Of a DNA stretch of 64,000 nucleotides, positions 1-9,322 are shown one piece after another (the first letter of the stretch is position 1; every line of letters starts with the position of its first letter). The DNA lies in contig NZ_CP135435.1 in assembly GCF_032341175.1 (NCBI RefSeq), positions 3,472,001 to 3,536,000 on the forward strand, in the 5' to 3' direction. The position numbers and the translations under genes are program-made. This DNA is from Bacillus sp. DTU_2020_1000418_1_SI_GHA_SEK_038. Lineage in GTDB: Bacteria > Bacillota > Bacilli > Bacillales > Cytobacillaceae. Under the pieces are notes generated by a model, which saw nothing but the letters and a program-made list of their open reading frames with translations, had not been told where the DNA came from and made no database searches.

Positions 1-116
1 CTAAATAATGCAACAAAGGCAAAATATATATTTTCTTTCGGATACACCAATTGATCCCGCAAAGCTTGTTCTTGCAAATGCCTTCCATCCTTTCTTGGAC
101 ATGGAGTCAGGTTCAT
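1..116 (-). CDS. Partial reading frame open to the left edge, unknown
   Basis: A minus-strand frame runs from an ATG at 116 to the window edge without a stop, about 38 codons. It is also open upstream of that ATG to about 200, but no ribosome binding site or better start is visible there. The encoded text (NLTPCPRKDGRHLQ, then PKENIYFAFVALF) looks protein-like rather than random. I do not recognise a family. It could be the C-terminal part of a 5'-truncated gene or the start of a gene that continues outside the window. From here to 503 I see nothing else. Confidence 0.3.
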   Translation of the reverse strand, partial: MNLTPCPRKDGRHLQEQALRDQLVYPKENIYFAFVALF

Positions 117-503
117 TGTCCCATTAAATTTTTGAGGAATTAAATACAAATTCCTTTCCCACAAGCTTTGATTATATAGGAATTTAAACTGACAGGAAAC
201 GGGAAGTTAATACCATTTCGAATTTTCTAAACATAGGACAAACCCATAATGCCATAAGGTATAGTAATAATGATAGGAGAGGGGCGGATTTATTAATCTT
301 TCGTAAATTTTGTAATAAAGTAGAAATTATCAAAAAATACGGGTACAATGAATGTAAAGGATGATATTTTGGAAAAATGTTAATGAAAAGGAGATGGCTG
401 CGGAAAAGAAAACTACATTTGCTTGAAGGACATGTTTCTTCAAACGAAGCTGTCGGTTGCAGGTAATTGCCATTGGTTTGAAAAAAGGATAGGGAGTGGT
501 TCT

Positions 504-725
504 TTGAAACCTTCAACTAACCGGATGTTAAACCGTATCAAATCCGTCTACATGTTTATTAATAAGCGCGGAACTGTAACAACTCAAGAGCTTGTAGAGG
601 AATTTGGTATTACTCCTCGCACCATTCAAAGAGATCTAAATGTTCTTGTTTATAACGACCTTGTCAAAAGTCCAACTCGTGGAAAATGGACAACGACTAA
701 ACGAAAAGTGAAATTGTCATCCTAA
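504..725 (+). CDS. ytzE: Small DeoR-type HTH regulator (YtzE-like)
   Basis: A 73-residue protein that is essentially one winged helix-turn-helix of the DeoR type: a first helix with RIKSVYMFI, then TVTTQELVEEFGI, then the recognition helix TPRTIQRDLNVL. It has no sugar-phosphate-sensing C-terminal domain, so it is far shorter than a full DeoR regulator (about 250 residues). The frame is open upstream to 423, but the TTG at 504 is preceded at proper distance by AGGGAG and gives the length usual for YtzE. It converges on rsuA and shares a bidirectional terminator with it. The DNA target is unknown. Confidence 0.75.
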   Translation: MKPSTNRMLNRIKSVYMFINKRGTVTTQELVEEFGITPRTIQRDLNVLVYNDLVKSPTRGKWTTTKRKVKLSS

Positions 726-741
726 TATAATGCACATAAAA

Positions 742-767
742 AAATCGCCTATCAATGGCGATTTTTA
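742..767. terminator. Bidirectional terminator between ytzE and rsuA
   Basis: Stem AAATCGCC / GGCGATTT with a short loop, flanked by A-run and T-run, so it can serve both converging genes. The rsuA stop codon lies inside its distal edge. Confidence 0.75.
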
Positions 768-1484
768 TTTGACTTCGTATTCCATTAGCTGCGTAATTTC
801 CTCATCTGTTAATTCCCGATATTCTCCAAGTTCCAATGATTCATCCAGCTTGAGCGGCCCCATGGAGAGCCTTTGTAAATACATAACCCGCTTCCCCACA
901 GCTTCAAACATCCTTTTGACTTGATGAAATTTTCCTTCAGTGATCGTAAGCTCAATATCGGAAGTCATTCCAGACTTAAGTATTTTTAGGTCCCCAGGTT
1001 TCGTTTCGTATCCGTCATCTAGGATTACCCCCTTTTTAAAAGCAACAACATCATCTTCCGTAACTTCACTATTAATAACAGCAAAATAAGTTTTCGGAAC
1101 ATGTTTTTTTGGCGAAAGAAGGCGATGGGCCAGCTGCCCATCATTTGTTAGCAGCAGAAGGCCCTCTGTATCTTTATCGAGACGCCCGACCGGAAAAGGC
1201 GAGAATACGAGATCCTCCATTTCTAATAAATCTAAAACCGTTTCATGCTCAGAATCTTCGGTTGCCGAGATGACGCCTTGAGGCTTATTCAGCATTAAAT
1301 AAATGAATTCCTTGTATTCTACAACTTCTCCGTTTATCGTTACCATATCTTTATATGGGTCAACATGTTGTTTAGGGTCCTTCACTTTTTGATCATTCAC
1401 CTCAACAACCCCATCTTTAAGCAGCTTCTTAACATCCTTTCTGCTTCCGTAGCCTAAATTGGCTAGCATTTTATCGATACGCAT
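765..1484 (-). CDS. rsuA: 16S rRNA pseudouridine(516) synthase RsuA
   Basis: 239 residues. An N-terminal S4 RNA-binding domain (about 1-60, MRIDKMLANLGYGSRKD...) is followed by the RsuA/RluB-type pseudouridine synthase fold. The catalytic aspartate is D103 in GRLDKDTEG, and LMLNKPQG lies before it at about 63-70. The family isomerises a single uridine of 16S rRNA (U516 in E. coli numbering) on the assembling small subunit. It starts 15 nt after the ytgP stop and is probably cotranscribed with it. Length and motifs are ordinary. Confidence 0.92.
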   Translation of the reverse strand: MRIDKMLANLGYGSRKDVKKLLKDGVVEVNDQKVKDPKQHVDPYKDMVTINGEVVEYKEFIYLMLNKPQGVISATEDSEHETVLDLLEMEDLVFSPFPVGRLDKDTEGLLLLTNDGQLAHRLLSPKKHVPKTYFAVINSEVTEDDVVAFKKGVILDDGYETKPGDLKILKSGMTSDIELTITEGKFHQVKRMFEAVGKRVMYLQRLSMGPLKLDESLELGEYRELTDEEITQLMEYEVK

Positions 1485-1499
1485 ATGCTCACCTCCATT

Positions 1500-3116
1500 T
1501 TAAGCTTTTAGTCTTAGCTTTCTTAAAATACGATCAACCTTTTCCCCTAATAAGAAATAAATTAATCTTGTTTTTACACTTAAATAGAAGTAGATGCCTG
1601 CACCAGCTGCTGCACTAATAATGACAATAATTAAAGCAGACAAGTTTGATGCTGGCGATAAAAATAAAGTAAGAAGTTTATAGACAATTCCTGTGCCGAT
1701 AAACATAACAAGTGTAAACAGGACGATTAACAAGCTTCTTCTGAACACGAGCTTGAATGGATACCCAGCAAAAGTTTTGATCACGAATAAATTAATTAAT
1801 ATCGCCGCTGCATAGCCAATGGCTGTTGCAATAATCGCGCCTTCCGTTTCCATTAGCTTAATAAGCGGAATATTTAAGCTTAATTTTATTAATAATCCTA
1901 CAAGCAAGCTTAATACAGTGAAACGCTGTTCATTAATCCCTTGTAAAATCGCTGCAGTTACTAAGAAAAAAGCAAACAGTACAGCAACTGGGGCATAGGT
2001 TCTTAATACTTCTGTTCCTAGTTCGCTATGCTCATAAAATAATGTAAAAATAGGTTCTGCTAACATCGAAAGGCCGACAACTGCCGGAAGCGTCAAAAAT
2101 AAGACGACTTGAAAAGCTTGATTTAATTGATGATTTAAACTCGTACGGTCCTCATTCACAAATGCTTTTGTAATAGAGGGAACCAATGTAAGTGAAAAGG
2201 CAGTTGCTAATGCAACTGGAATAATGACAAGCTTATGTGTTTGCATAGTTATCACAGCAAAAGCATCTCTAGCGGAATCATCATCATACCCAATCGATTG
2301 CATCGTTTTAATAAACGTAAACTGATCAATAAATTGAAAGAGCGGGTTTGCAATTCCAACAAAAACGAAGGGTGCTGCGTAAACTACAATTTCTTTATAC
2401 ATCTCTGTTAGAGAAATATTCATTGTACCCTTATCATGTAAGAGCAATTCATTTAAATACACTCTTCGTTTATACCAATACCAAATTAAACTGAATAATC
2501 CCCCAACCGCCCCAATAAAGGCAGCAAATGTTGCTACACTGACGGCCTGAGAAATCGTTCCATTCATAAAGTGCATAACAATATAAGCACCTGCAAGTAC
2601 AAATGTAATTCGAACAATCTGTTCAATTACTTGTGAAACAGCTGAAGGTCCCATTGATTGATGCCCTTGAAAAAAGCCGCGAATTAAACTCATAATTGGT
2701 ACTAAAATAAGGGCAAAACTCACTGCCCGAATAACAGTTGTTACATCCTCAATATCTGAACCTACATTTGAATTTGTACTCATTGCTGCTATATATGGGG
2801 CTAGAAAATATAATGCAAGAAAAGACATTATACCTGTGCACAGCATAATTATGAGCCCAGATTTAAAAAGCTTTCTCCCGACAGCGTATTCTTCAAGTGC
2901 ATTATATTTGGATATGTATTTAGAAACCGCTAACGGAACCCCAGCTGTTGCAATACTTATAAATATGGTGTATGGAATGTATGAGAAAGCATATAATGCC
3001 TGTCCGCTGCTTCCCACAATATGATAAAAGGGAATGACATAAAATAACCCAAGCATTTTTGATATCATCGTACCTAATGTTAAAATAAACGTTCCCCTTA
3101 AAAGCTTAGATGACAT
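1500..3116 (-). CDS. ytgP: MurJ-like lipid II flippase / polysaccharide exporter (YtgP)
   Basis: 538 residues with about 14 hydrophobic segments, beginning KLLRGTFILTLGTMISKMLG, the typical start of the MVF/MATE-like polysaccharide flippases. It matches the length and position of B. subtilis YtgP, which can act as a MurJ-type lipid II flippase for cell-wall synthesis. It sits in the cytoplasmic membrane. It is the promoter-proximal gene of a two-gene unit with rsuA. Known: family role. Inferred: that this copy is the lipid II flippase rather than a spore-specific paralogue. Confidence 0.85.
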   Translation of the reverse strand: MSSKLLRGTFILTLGTMISKMLGLFYVIPFYHIVGSSGQALYAFSYIPYTIFISIATAGVPLAVSKYISKYNALEEYAVGRKLFKSGLIIMLCTGIMSFLALYFLAPYIAAMSTNSNVGSDIEDVTTVIRAVSFALILVPIMSLIRGFFQGHQSMGPSAVSQVIEQIVRITFVLAGAYIVMHFMNGTISQAVSVATFAAFIGAVGGLFSLIWYWYKRRVYLNELLLHDKGTMNISLTEMYKEIVVYAAPFVFVGIANPLFQFIDQFTFIKTMQSIGYDDDSARDAFAVITMQTHKLVIIPVALATAFSLTLVPSITKAFVNEDRTSLNHQLNQAFQVVLFLTLPAVVGLSMLAEPIFTLFYEHSELGTEVLRTYAPVAVLFAFFLVTAAILQGINEQRFTVLSLLVGLLIKLSLNIPLIKLMETEGAIIATAIGYAAAILINLFVIKTFAGYPFKLVFRRSLLIVLFTLVMFIGTGIVYKLLTLFLSPASNLSALIIVIISAAAGAGIYFYLSVKTRLIYFLLGEKVDRILRKLRLKA

Positions 3117-3140
3117 AAATAATAATCCCTTCCTTTAAAA

Positions 3141-3185
3141 GAAAAAGCCTAAGCGCTGATGCTAGACAATAGAAAAAGCGCAAAA
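3141..3185. repeat. Short copy of the dispersed GCTAGACA element
   Basis: GAAAAAGCCTAAGCGCTGATGCTAGACAATAG, followed by another AGAAAAAGCGC, lies between divergent ytgP and ytfP. The core AGCGCTGATGCTAGACA matches the end of the long element at 9074-9194 and the short copies at 12708 and 16066. The rest of the 3117-3360 gap holds the divergent promoters; TATAAT at about 3314-3319 probably serves ytfP. Confidence 0.5.
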
Positions 3186-3360
3186 TAATTTTTGCACACT
3201 ATTTGTAGTTTACTCTTCTTTAAGAAGGATTGCTACCTAGAGATAGTTTATGGCAAAAATTTTTCGCAAATAAGTCCCTATTGTTGTAGGGTTATGAAAC
3301 TGCCCACATTTCGTATATAATGAATAAGATTTTAAGTCTGAAGGTTAAGTTGGTGAACAA

Positions 3361-4629
3361 ATGAAATATGATGTAATTGTGATTGGCGGCGGACCGTCCG
3401 GCTTAATGGCTGCGATTGGTGCTGCTGAACAGAAGGCTAAAGTGCTGCTTATCGATAAAGGGGACAAGCTTGGAAGAAAGCTTGCCATTTCAGGCGGCGG
3501 AAGATGTAATGTAACAAACCGACTTCCGATTGATGAGATTATTAAACATATTCCAGGAAATGGACGCTTTTTATACAGTGCCTTTTCTCTTTTTAGCAAC
3601 GAAGATATTATTAAGTTTTTCGAGAATCTGGACATTAAGCTAAAGGAAGAGGATCACGGGCGGATGTTTCCTGTGACAGACAAAGCGCAATCCGTTGTCG
3701 ATGCTTTACTTTCAAAACTACGCGAATTAAGGGTAGATATAAAAACAAACAGTCCTGTTAAAGATGTCCATTATTCAGATGGTTCCGTAAAGGCGGTGGA
3801 GCTTAGAAGCGGCGAAACCTACGAGGCAGACGCAGTCGTGATGGCGGTTGGTGGAAAATCCGTGCCCCATACAGGTTCAACTGGAGACGGATATGCGTGG
3901 GCTGAAAAAGCGGGGCATACGATTACTGAGTTATTTCCGACAGAGGTCCCTGTTACTTCGGCAGAGCCATTTATTAAGGATAAATCTCTGCAAGGGCTGT
4001 CTCTTCGCAGCGTTGCATTAAGTGTGTTAAATCCTAAAGGAAAAGCATTAATTACTCATAAAATGGATATGATTTTTACCCACTTTGGCGTTAGTGGACC
4101 AGCAGTTCTCAGATGCAGTCAATTCGTTGTGAAGGCGATGAAAAAGTGGAATTTGAAAGAGGTCACCATGAGCATCGATGCCCTCCCAGAAAAAAAAGAA
4201 GAGCCTTTATATCAGGAAATTCTAAAAGATTTGAAGGCAGAACCGAAAAAAAGCATAAAAAACCTTTTAAAGGGGCTTCTTCCTGAAAGATATCTGCTTT
4301 TCTTGCTGGAAAGGAGCGGGATTGATCCTTCTGCACAGGGAGCTAATATTTCCAATGAGAAGGTAAGGAGCTTTGTGAAAAGCTGTAAATCGTTTCAAAT
4401 TGCAGTCAATGGCACCCTTCCATTAGATAAGGCATTTGTTACTGGTGGTGGAGTTTCTGTAAAAGAGGTTGACCCGAAAACAATGGGTTCTAAATTTACG
4501 AACGGATTGTATTTTTGCGGTGAAATACTAGATATACACGGCTATACAGGCGGATATAATATTACATCTGCACTCGTTACCGGGAGGCTTGCCGGCACGA
4601 ATGCAGCATTGACTGTAAAACTCTCTTAA
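3361..4629 (+). CDS. ytfP: FAD/NAD(P)-dependent oxidoreductase, HI0933/BaiN-like (YtfP)
   Basis: 422 residues. An N-terminal dinucleotide-binding motif GGGPSG (9-14) is followed by [14 protein letters not shown] (about 40-53), the hallmark of the HI0933 flavoprotein family. A C-terminal FAD-contact segment contains [16 protein letters not shown]. The physiological substrate is not known for this family. It is a single gene, convergent with the small gene at 4654 across a shared hairpin. The ATG at 3361 is the only sensible start; the ribosome binding site is weak (GGTTAAGTTGGTG). Confidence 0.85.
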   Translation: MKYDVIVIGGGPSGLMAAIGAAEQKAKVLLIDKGDKLGRKLAISGGGRCNVTNRLPIDEIIKHIPGNGRFLYSAFSLFSNEDIIKFFENLDIKLKEEDHGRMFPVTDKAQSVVDALLSKLRELRVDIKTNSPVKDVHYSDGSVKAVELRSGETYEADAVVMAVGGKSVPHTGSTGDGYAWAEKAGHTITELFPTEVPVTSAEPFIKDKSLQGLSLRSVALSVLNPKGKALITHKMDMIFTHFGVSGPAVLRCSQFVVKAMKKWNLKEVTMSIDALPEKKEEPLYQEILKDLKAEPKKSIKNLLKGLLPERYLLFLLERSGIDPSAQGANISNEKVRSFVKSCKSFQIAVNGTLPLDKAFVTGGGVSVKEVDPKTMGSKFTNGLYFCGEILDIHGYTGGYNITSALVTGRLAGTNAALTVKLS

Positions 4630-4637
4630 AAATTATT

Positions 4638-4664
4638 AGAGCCTGTGTCTTAATCAGGCTCTAT
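4638..4664. terminator. Terminator hairpin after ytfP
   Basis: Stem AGAGCCTG / CAGGCTCT. On the minus strand it is followed by AATTTTTAAG, so it can also end the convergent small gene, whose stop codon lies inside the hairpin. Confidence 0.6.
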
Positions 4665-4836
4665 AAATAATCATCGCTGAGAAACAATAAACTTGCTCAT
4701 CTTCATCCTCGTGAATAGCTGCAATATTGTACTTAATATCTAGCAGTTTTTTCTCTTCGATTCTTTCTAAGAATCGATTCATCTCAAGTTCAAGATCCTT
4801 CTCATGTTCATGGTCGAATAACTTCACTTTAATCAT
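4654..4836 (-). CDS. cse60: Sporulation protein Cse60-like
   Basis: 60 residues, beginning MIKVKLFDHEHEKDLELEMN and rich in acidic residues and lysine, with no membrane segment. This resembles Cse60 (YteV), a small protein expressed under sigma E in the B. subtilis mother cell, whose gene lies near ytfP there. The biochemical role is unknown. An AAAGGA-type ribosome binding site precedes the ATG. Recognition rests on the N-terminal text, the length and the location. Confidence 0.7.
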   Translation of the reverse strand: MIKVKLFDHEHEKDLELEMNRFLERIEEKKLLDIKYNIAAIHEDEDEQVYCFSAMIIYRA

Positions 4837-4927
4837 GAGAATCCATCCTTTCTGTATTTTTCAACATTATTGACAGAATTATCTGTTTTTATAATAGAAA
4901 ATAATTTATATTCATATTTCTGGCAAA

Positions 4928-4960
4928 AAAGAAGTGGCTGACACCAATAGGTCAGCCACT
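4928..4960 (-). terminator. purC terminator
   Basis: Stem AGTGGCTGAC / GTCAGCCACT followed on the minus strand by TTCTTTTTT, just after the purC stop. Confidence 0.8.
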
Positions 4961-4968
4961 CTTGTTAA

Positions 4969-5652
4969 TTAAACTAACATTAATTTTTCTAATTCGAGCG
5001 GTTCAATATAGACGCCATTTTTATAAGCTCTCATATTTCCGCCTGAGATTTCATCGATTAGAACGATTTGTTTATCTTCTCCAACTCTGCCGAATTCGAA
5101 TTTAATATCATATAATTCAATGTCTTTTTTTGCCAGCTCATCTTTTACCACTTGGCCGATTTGCTTTGTTAAGTCCTTTAGTACAGCATATTCCGCTTTT
5201 GAAAGGACTCCTAGCATATCAAGTGCATCCTCACTAATTGGAGGGTCCTGGCGTTCATCGTCTTTAATCGTTACTTCAACGAATGCATCAAGAGCTTGTC
5301 CTTCCTCAGCGTACATCCCATAGCGGCGAAGGAAACTTCCAACTGCCTTATAGCGGCAAATAACTTCAAGGCCATTGCCAAAAACGGTAGCAGGCTTCAC
5401 AGTCATCGTAGCCTCTTCAATGTTCGCATCAATATAATGAGTAGGAATTCCTCTTTCCTTTAATATTTCGAAAAAGTATTTTGTCAGGCTTAATCCCGCG
5501 CGGCCCGCTCCCTCCAGTGTTAAACCTACAGTATTGGCACCTGGATCAAATACGCCATTTTCTCCTGTTACATCATCTTTAAACTTTAATAAATAATTTC
5601 CATCCTCTAGTGCATATACATCTTTGGTTTTGCCTTTATAAATAGGTTTCAC
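4969..5652 (-). CDS. purC: SAICAR synthase (PurC), divergent stand-alone form
   Basis: 227 residues. The family ligates aspartate to CAIR using ATP in purine synthesis. The N-terminus (YKGKTKDVY, then LKFKDDVTGENG) and the central EVICRYKAVGSFLRRYG match SAICAR synthases. The C-terminal active-site stretch reads DEISGGNMR, where the classical Bacillus enzyme has DEISPDTCR. No other purine gene is next to it, whereas the classical purC lies in the pur operon. It is probably a second, subfamily-type enzyme. It is monocistronic with its own sigma-A-like promoter and a terminator. Whether it replaces or supplements a canonical PurC cannot be seen here. Confidence 0.82.
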   Translation of the reverse strand: MKPIYKGKTKDVYALEDGNYLLKFKDDVTGENGVFDPGANTVGLTLEGAGRAGLSLTKYFFEILKERGIPTHYIDANIEEATMTVKPATVFGNGLEVICRYKAVGSFLRRYGMYAEEGQALDAFVEVTIKDDERQDPPISEDALDMLGVLSKAEYAVLKDLTKQIGQVVKDELAKKDIELYDIKFEFGRVGEDKQIVLIDEISGGNMRAYKNGVYIEPLELEKLMLV

Positions 5653-5686
5653 TGTTAGTCCTCCTTAAAGCTTCTGTACGTCTTTA

Positions 5687-5716
5687 ACTATAAGTTATTC
5701 TTAAAAAAGGAATCAA
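5687..5716 (-). promoter_or_regulatory. Probable sigma-A promoter of purC
   Basis: On the minus strand TTGATT (5716-5711), an 18-nt spacer and TATAGT (5692-5687) lie about 40 nt before the start codon. No purine riboswitch is visible. Confidence 0.45.
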
Positions 5717-5867
5717 CATTTATTTTTCTAAAAAACAATTCACCCCCCGTATTCAGAGGCGAACTCGCTCTATTGCAGGTTTTAGACAATGTAAGGAAAT
5801 GTTTAGAAATCCAAGTTTCTTGGACAGCTTTTTGGAAAACAACCAAACCTGTCCAAAAAGTCACGTT

Positions 5868-6176
5868 TTATTTAAATTCAACCTCGCCTGTCCAGTCCAG
5901 CATGCCGCCAACCATGTTGCGGACTTTGTAGCCTTGGTCCTGCATGTAATGGCATACATTTTGACTGCGGTTTCCTGACCGGCAAATAAAGATGTATTCT
6001 TTTTCTTTATCGAAATAGTCCAGGTTTTCAGGGATTGTCATCATCCGGATATGTTTAGCTCCAGGAATCATCCCTTGCGCAACCTCTTCATCTTCTCTAA
6101 CATCAATAAGCTCTAGCTTTTCGCCAGCAGCTAGCTTTTCTTCTAATTCTTCCGTAGTTATAATCTCGATACTCAT
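5868..6176 (-). CDS. ytwF: Rhodanese-domain protein (YtwF-like)
   Basis: 102 residues, a single rhodanese domain. The active-site loop is CRSGNRS with the sulfur-accepting cysteine; IDVREDEEV is the conserved early motif and VGGMLDW the C-terminal one. The family moves sulfane sulfur through a cysteine persulfide in the cytoplasm. The frame extends upstream to 6290, but that part overlaps the leuS terminator. The ATG at 6176 has AAAGGGAG at the right distance and gives the usual length. The donor and acceptor are unknown. Confidence 0.85.
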   Translation of the reverse strand: MSIEIITTEELEEKLAAGEKLELIDVREDEEVAQGMIPGAKHIRMMTIPENLDYFDKEKEYIFICRSGNRSQNVCHYMQDQGYKVRNMVGGMLDWTGEVEFK

Positions 6177-6228
6177 CAAAAACTCCCTTTCTTCCACAAC
6201 CTTAAGTTTTTCCCCTATGCTTATATTA

Positions 6229-6270
6229 AAAAACATCCTCCAAAAAGGCAATCGGAGGATGTTTTTTTTA
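6229..6270. terminator. leuS terminator
   Basis: Perfect stem AAACATCCTCC / GGAGGATGTTT. On the minus strand it is followed by TTTTTTAATATAAG, 40 nt after leuS ends; a T-run on the plus strand makes it symmetrical. Confidence 0.8.
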
Positions 6271-6310
6271 TCTTTAAGGAACTTGGACAAGAACCTGTCC
6301 CCATGTCCCG

Positions 6311-8731
6311 TTAATTAGCAACAATATTTACTAGTTTTCCTGGAACAGCGATGACTTTGCGTATAGTTTTTCCATCGATTTGCTCTTTTACGGTTTGGTC
6401 ATCCATAGCGATTTTTTCAAGTGCATCCTTTTGGGCATCTGATGGGACAAGTAATTTCGCTTTCACTTTCCCGTTAATTTGGATAACAATTTCGATTTCA
6501 TTATCGACTAGCTTTGCTTCATCGAATGCTGGCCATGCCTCGTAAGCAATTGTTTCACTATGGCCAAGCTTACTCCAAAGTTCTTCAGCAATATGAGGAG
6601 TAATAGGTGAAAGCAATTTAACAAATCCCTCCATGAAGTGTTTCGGAAGAACTGATGTTGTTTTATAGGCTTCATTAATAAATACCATCATTTGAGAAAT
6701 AGCCGTATTGAACCGTAAACCTTCATAGTCCTCTGTTACCTTTTTCACTGTTTGGTGATAAACCTTTTCAAGATTGCTTGCTTCTTCGCTATCTTGAATT
6801 TTCGGATTTAGACTTCCATTTTCTTCAATGAATAAGCGCCATACACGGTCAAGGAATCTTCTAGATCCGTCTAATCCATTCGTAGACCATGCAATAGATG
6901 CATCAAGTGGTCCCATAAACATTTCATATAAACGAAGAGTATCTGCCCCGTGACTTTCAATGATATCATCAGGATTGACAACATTTCCTTTTGATTTACT
7001 CATTTTTTCATTGCCTTCGCCAAGAATCATTCCTTGGTTAAATAGCTTCTGAAATGGTTCTTTCGTATGAACAACACCGATATCATATAATACCTTATGC
7101 CAGAAACGAGCATATAGAAGGTGAAGAACCGCATGCTCTGCTCCACCGATATAAATATCAACTGGAAGCCATTCCTTCAATTTTTCTGCATCCGCAAGTG
7201 CTTCACTATTATGCGGATCAATATAGCGTAAGTAATACCAGCAGCTGCCCGCCCATTGCGGCATTGTGTTCGTTTCCCTGCGGCCTTTTTTGCCTGTAAC
7301 AGGGTCAACGACATTTACCCACTCTTCAATATTGGCGAGCGGTGACTCACCTGTACCTGACGGCTTTATTTCAGTTGTTTTCGGAAGAATTAATGGAAGC
7401 TGGTCTTCAGGGACAGCTGAACTTGTGCCATCTTCCCAATGAATTATTGGAATCGGCTCTCCCCAATAGCGCTGGCGGCTAAATAACCAATCGCGCAGGC
7501 GATAAGTTACCTTTTTTGTGCCAAGTCCTTTTTCTTCAAGCCATGCAATCATATTTGCAATAGCCTCTTCCTTATTCATGCCATTTAAGAATTCAGAATT
7601 AACATGCTCACCATCGCCAACATAAGCCTCTTGCTCCACATTTCCGCCAGCAACAACTTCTACAATCGGCAAGCCAAATTGCTTTGCAAATTCATGGTCG
7701 CGTTCGTCATGAGCAGGTACTGCCATAATAGCACCGGTACCGTAGCTTGCTAATACATAATCTGCAATCCAAATTGGCATTTTTTCGCCATTTGCCGGGT
7801 TAACAGCATAGGCTCCTGTGAAAACACCTGTCTTTTCTTTTGCTAAATCTGTTCTTTCAAGGTCACTTTTCATCTTAACCTTATCTAAATAGCCTTGAAC
7901 TGCGGCACGCTGCTCTTCAGTCGTAATTTCATCGACTAAATCATGCTCTGGAGCAAGTACTGCATAGGTTGCACCAAAAAGCGTATCAGGGCGAGTCGTA
8001 AATACTTTAAATGTTCCTTCATGACCCTCAATTTGGAAGGTTACTTCTGCCCCTTCTGAACGGCCGATCCAGTTACGCTGCATATCTTTAAGGCTTTCCG
8101 GCCAGTCTAGTAAATCAAGATCCTCAAGTAAACGATCTGCATAGGCAGTTATTTTTAATACCCATTGTCTCATTGGTCTGCGCTCAACTGGATGGCCGCC
8201 GCGCTCACTTTTACCGTCAATAACTTCTTCGTTTGCTAAAACTGTTCCAAGTGCTGGGCACCAGTTCACTGCTACTTCATCAATATAAGCAAGACCTTTT
8301 TCATAAAGCTTTAAGAAAATCCATTGTGTCCATTTATAATACTCAGGATCAGTCGTATTCACTTCACGATCCCAATCATAAGAGAATCCTAGTGCTTTAA
8401 TTTGACGGCGGAATGTATTGATATTCTTTGCCGTAAATTCAGCTGGATCGTTTCCTGTATCTAATGCGTATTGCTCGGCAGGAAGACCGAATGCATCCCA
8501 GCCCATCGGATGAAGGACATTATAGCCTTGCATCCGCTTCATGCGCGAAAGGATATCCGTTGCCGTATATCCTTCTGGATGGCCGACATGAAGTCCAGCT
8601 CCAGATGGATATGGAAACATATCAAGTGCGTAAAATTTGCGCTTTCCTTTATCTTCACTCGTCTTAAACGTTTTACTTTCTTCCCAGACCGTTTGCCACT
8701 TTTTCTCAATCTCTTGATGATTGAAGCTCAT
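6311..8731 (-). CDS. leuS: Leucyl-tRNA synthetase
   Basis: 806 residues, normal for bacterial LeuRS. Class I signatures: HIGH variant [12 protein letters not shown] near residue 48, KMSKSKGN near 578. The CP1 editing domain contains [14 protein letters not shown]-terminal anticodon-binding and Leu-specific domain ends the protein. It charges tRNA-Leu in the cytoplasm; two tRNA-Leu genes lie in this window. The ATG at 8731 has AGGAGG eight nt upstream; an in-frame GTG directly before it (8734) is less well placed. Expression is controlled by the T-box leader upstream. Confidence 0.97.
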   Translation of the reverse strand: MSFNHQEIEKKWQTVWEESKTFKTSEDKGKRKFYALDMFPYPSGAGLHVGHPEGYTATDILSRMKRMQGYNVLHPMGWDAFGLPAEQYALDTGNDPAEFTAKNINTFRRQIKALGFSYDWDREVNTTDPEYYKWTQWIFLKLYEKGLAYIDEVAVNWCPALGTVLANEEVIDGKSERGGHPVERRPMRQWVLKITAYADRLLEDLDLLDWPESLKDMQRNWIGRSEGAEVTFQIEGHEGTFKVFTTRPDTLFGATYAVLAPEHDLVDEITTEEQRAAVQGYLDKVKMKSDLERTDLAKEKTGVFTGAYAVNPANGEKMPIWIADYVLASYGTGAIMAVPAHDERDHEFAKQFGLPIVEVVAGGNVEQEAYVGDGEHVNSEFLNGMNKEEAIANMIAWLEEKGLGTKKVTYRLRDWLFSRQRYWGEPIPIIHWEDGTSSAVPEDQLPLILPKTTEIKPSGTGESPLANIEEWVNVVDPVTGKKGRRETNTMPQWAGSCWYYLRYIDPHNSEALADAEKLKEWLPVDIYIGGAEHAVLHLLYARFWHKVLYDIGVVHTKEPFQKLFNQGMILGEGNEKMSKSKGNVVNPDDIIESHGADTLRLYEMFMGPLDASIAWSTNGLDGSRRFLDRVWRLFIEENGSLNPKIQDSEEASNLEKVYHQTVKKVTEDYEGLRFNTAISQMMVFINEAYKTTSVLPKHFMEGFVKLLSPITPHIAEELWSKLGHSETIAYEAWPAFDEAKLVDNEIEIVIQINGKVKAKLLVPSDAQKDALEKIAMDDQTVKEQIDGKTIRKVIAVPGKLVNIVAN

Positions 8732-8774
8732 CACATGTTCCTCCTAAATGAAAATTATAGAAATATTTCGAAAA

Positions 8775-9030
8775 AAAATCGAAAAAACCTCCCATCCCAA
8801 TAAAGGGACGAGAGGATTATGTATAATCTCCCGCGGTACCACCCACATTAGTGACAAAGTCACTCGCTTCATTATCCTTAACGCGGAGTACGGCAAGCAT
8901 TACTATCAGTTCACACTTGCTGCTCAAAGGCGAGTTCATGGTTTCCCCGGTTGACTTGCACCACCCGTCAACTCTCTACCATCAGGTTCAATCCATTACT
9001 GCTCCTTTTCTTAGCATATAAATATATATT
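8775..9030 (-). promoter_or_regulatory. T-box leader of leuS
   Basis: The transcript carries the T-box core GGGTGGTACCGCG (rc of about 8833-8848), a Stem I region and an intrinsic terminator (8777-8815, arms CCTCTCGTCCC / GGGATGGGAGG followed by TTTTTT). A GAACTC segment after the distal Stem I hairpin places CTC, a leucine codon, at 8934-8932 as the probable specifier. Uncharged tRNA-Leu should favour the antiterminator and raise leuS expression. Confidence 0.92.
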
Positions 9031-9036
9031 AGTGCT

Positions 9037-9065
9037 ATTGTATTAAATTTCCCGCCAAGATGCAA
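9037..9065 (-). promoter_or_regulatory. Sigma-A promoter of the leuS leader
   Basis: TTGCAT (9065-9060), a 17-nt spacer and TACAAT (9042-9037) on the minus strand place the start just ahead of the T-box. Confidence 0.65.
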
Positions 9066-9073
9066 GTAGATAC

Positions 9074-9194
9074 GAAAAGCGGAGGTGCCTTGTCAGCCCC
9101 GACAAGCATAAGGCAAGCTGGCAGGAAGGTTGTTCTTTAACCTTCTTGTCAGATTGACTTATGACCTCGAGGGGCTAGGCACTGGAGCTAGACA
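9074..9194. repeat. Long copy of a dispersed intergenic element ending GGAGCTAGACA
   Basis: This occupies most of the 300-nt gap between leuS and bdhA. It begins GAAAAGCGGAGGTGCC and ends GGCACTGGAGCTAGACA. Its two ends can pair (GTGCC with GGCAC, AGCCCC with GGGGCT), and an inner hairpin is formed by GGAAGGTT / AACCTTC. Short versions that keep only the two ends occur at 3141, 12708 and 16066. It has no coding potential and looks like a small non-autonomous repeat or structured RNA. Confidence 0.65.
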
Positions 9195-9287
9195 ATTCCC
9201 TAATTCAAGAAAGGTATACTTAATTTCGAAAATTTTAATATGTAGGATATGTGGGAAATAAGAATATGTGAATGAATTTTAAAAAAA

Positions 9288-9318
9288 TTAAAGGGGACAT
9301 CACACAACTGTCCCCTCA
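9288..9318 (-). terminator. bdhA terminator
   Basis: Stem AGGGGACA / TGTCCCCT, then TTTAATTTTTTT on the minus strand, directly after bdhA. Confidence 0.75.
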
Positions 9319-9322
9319 TAAT

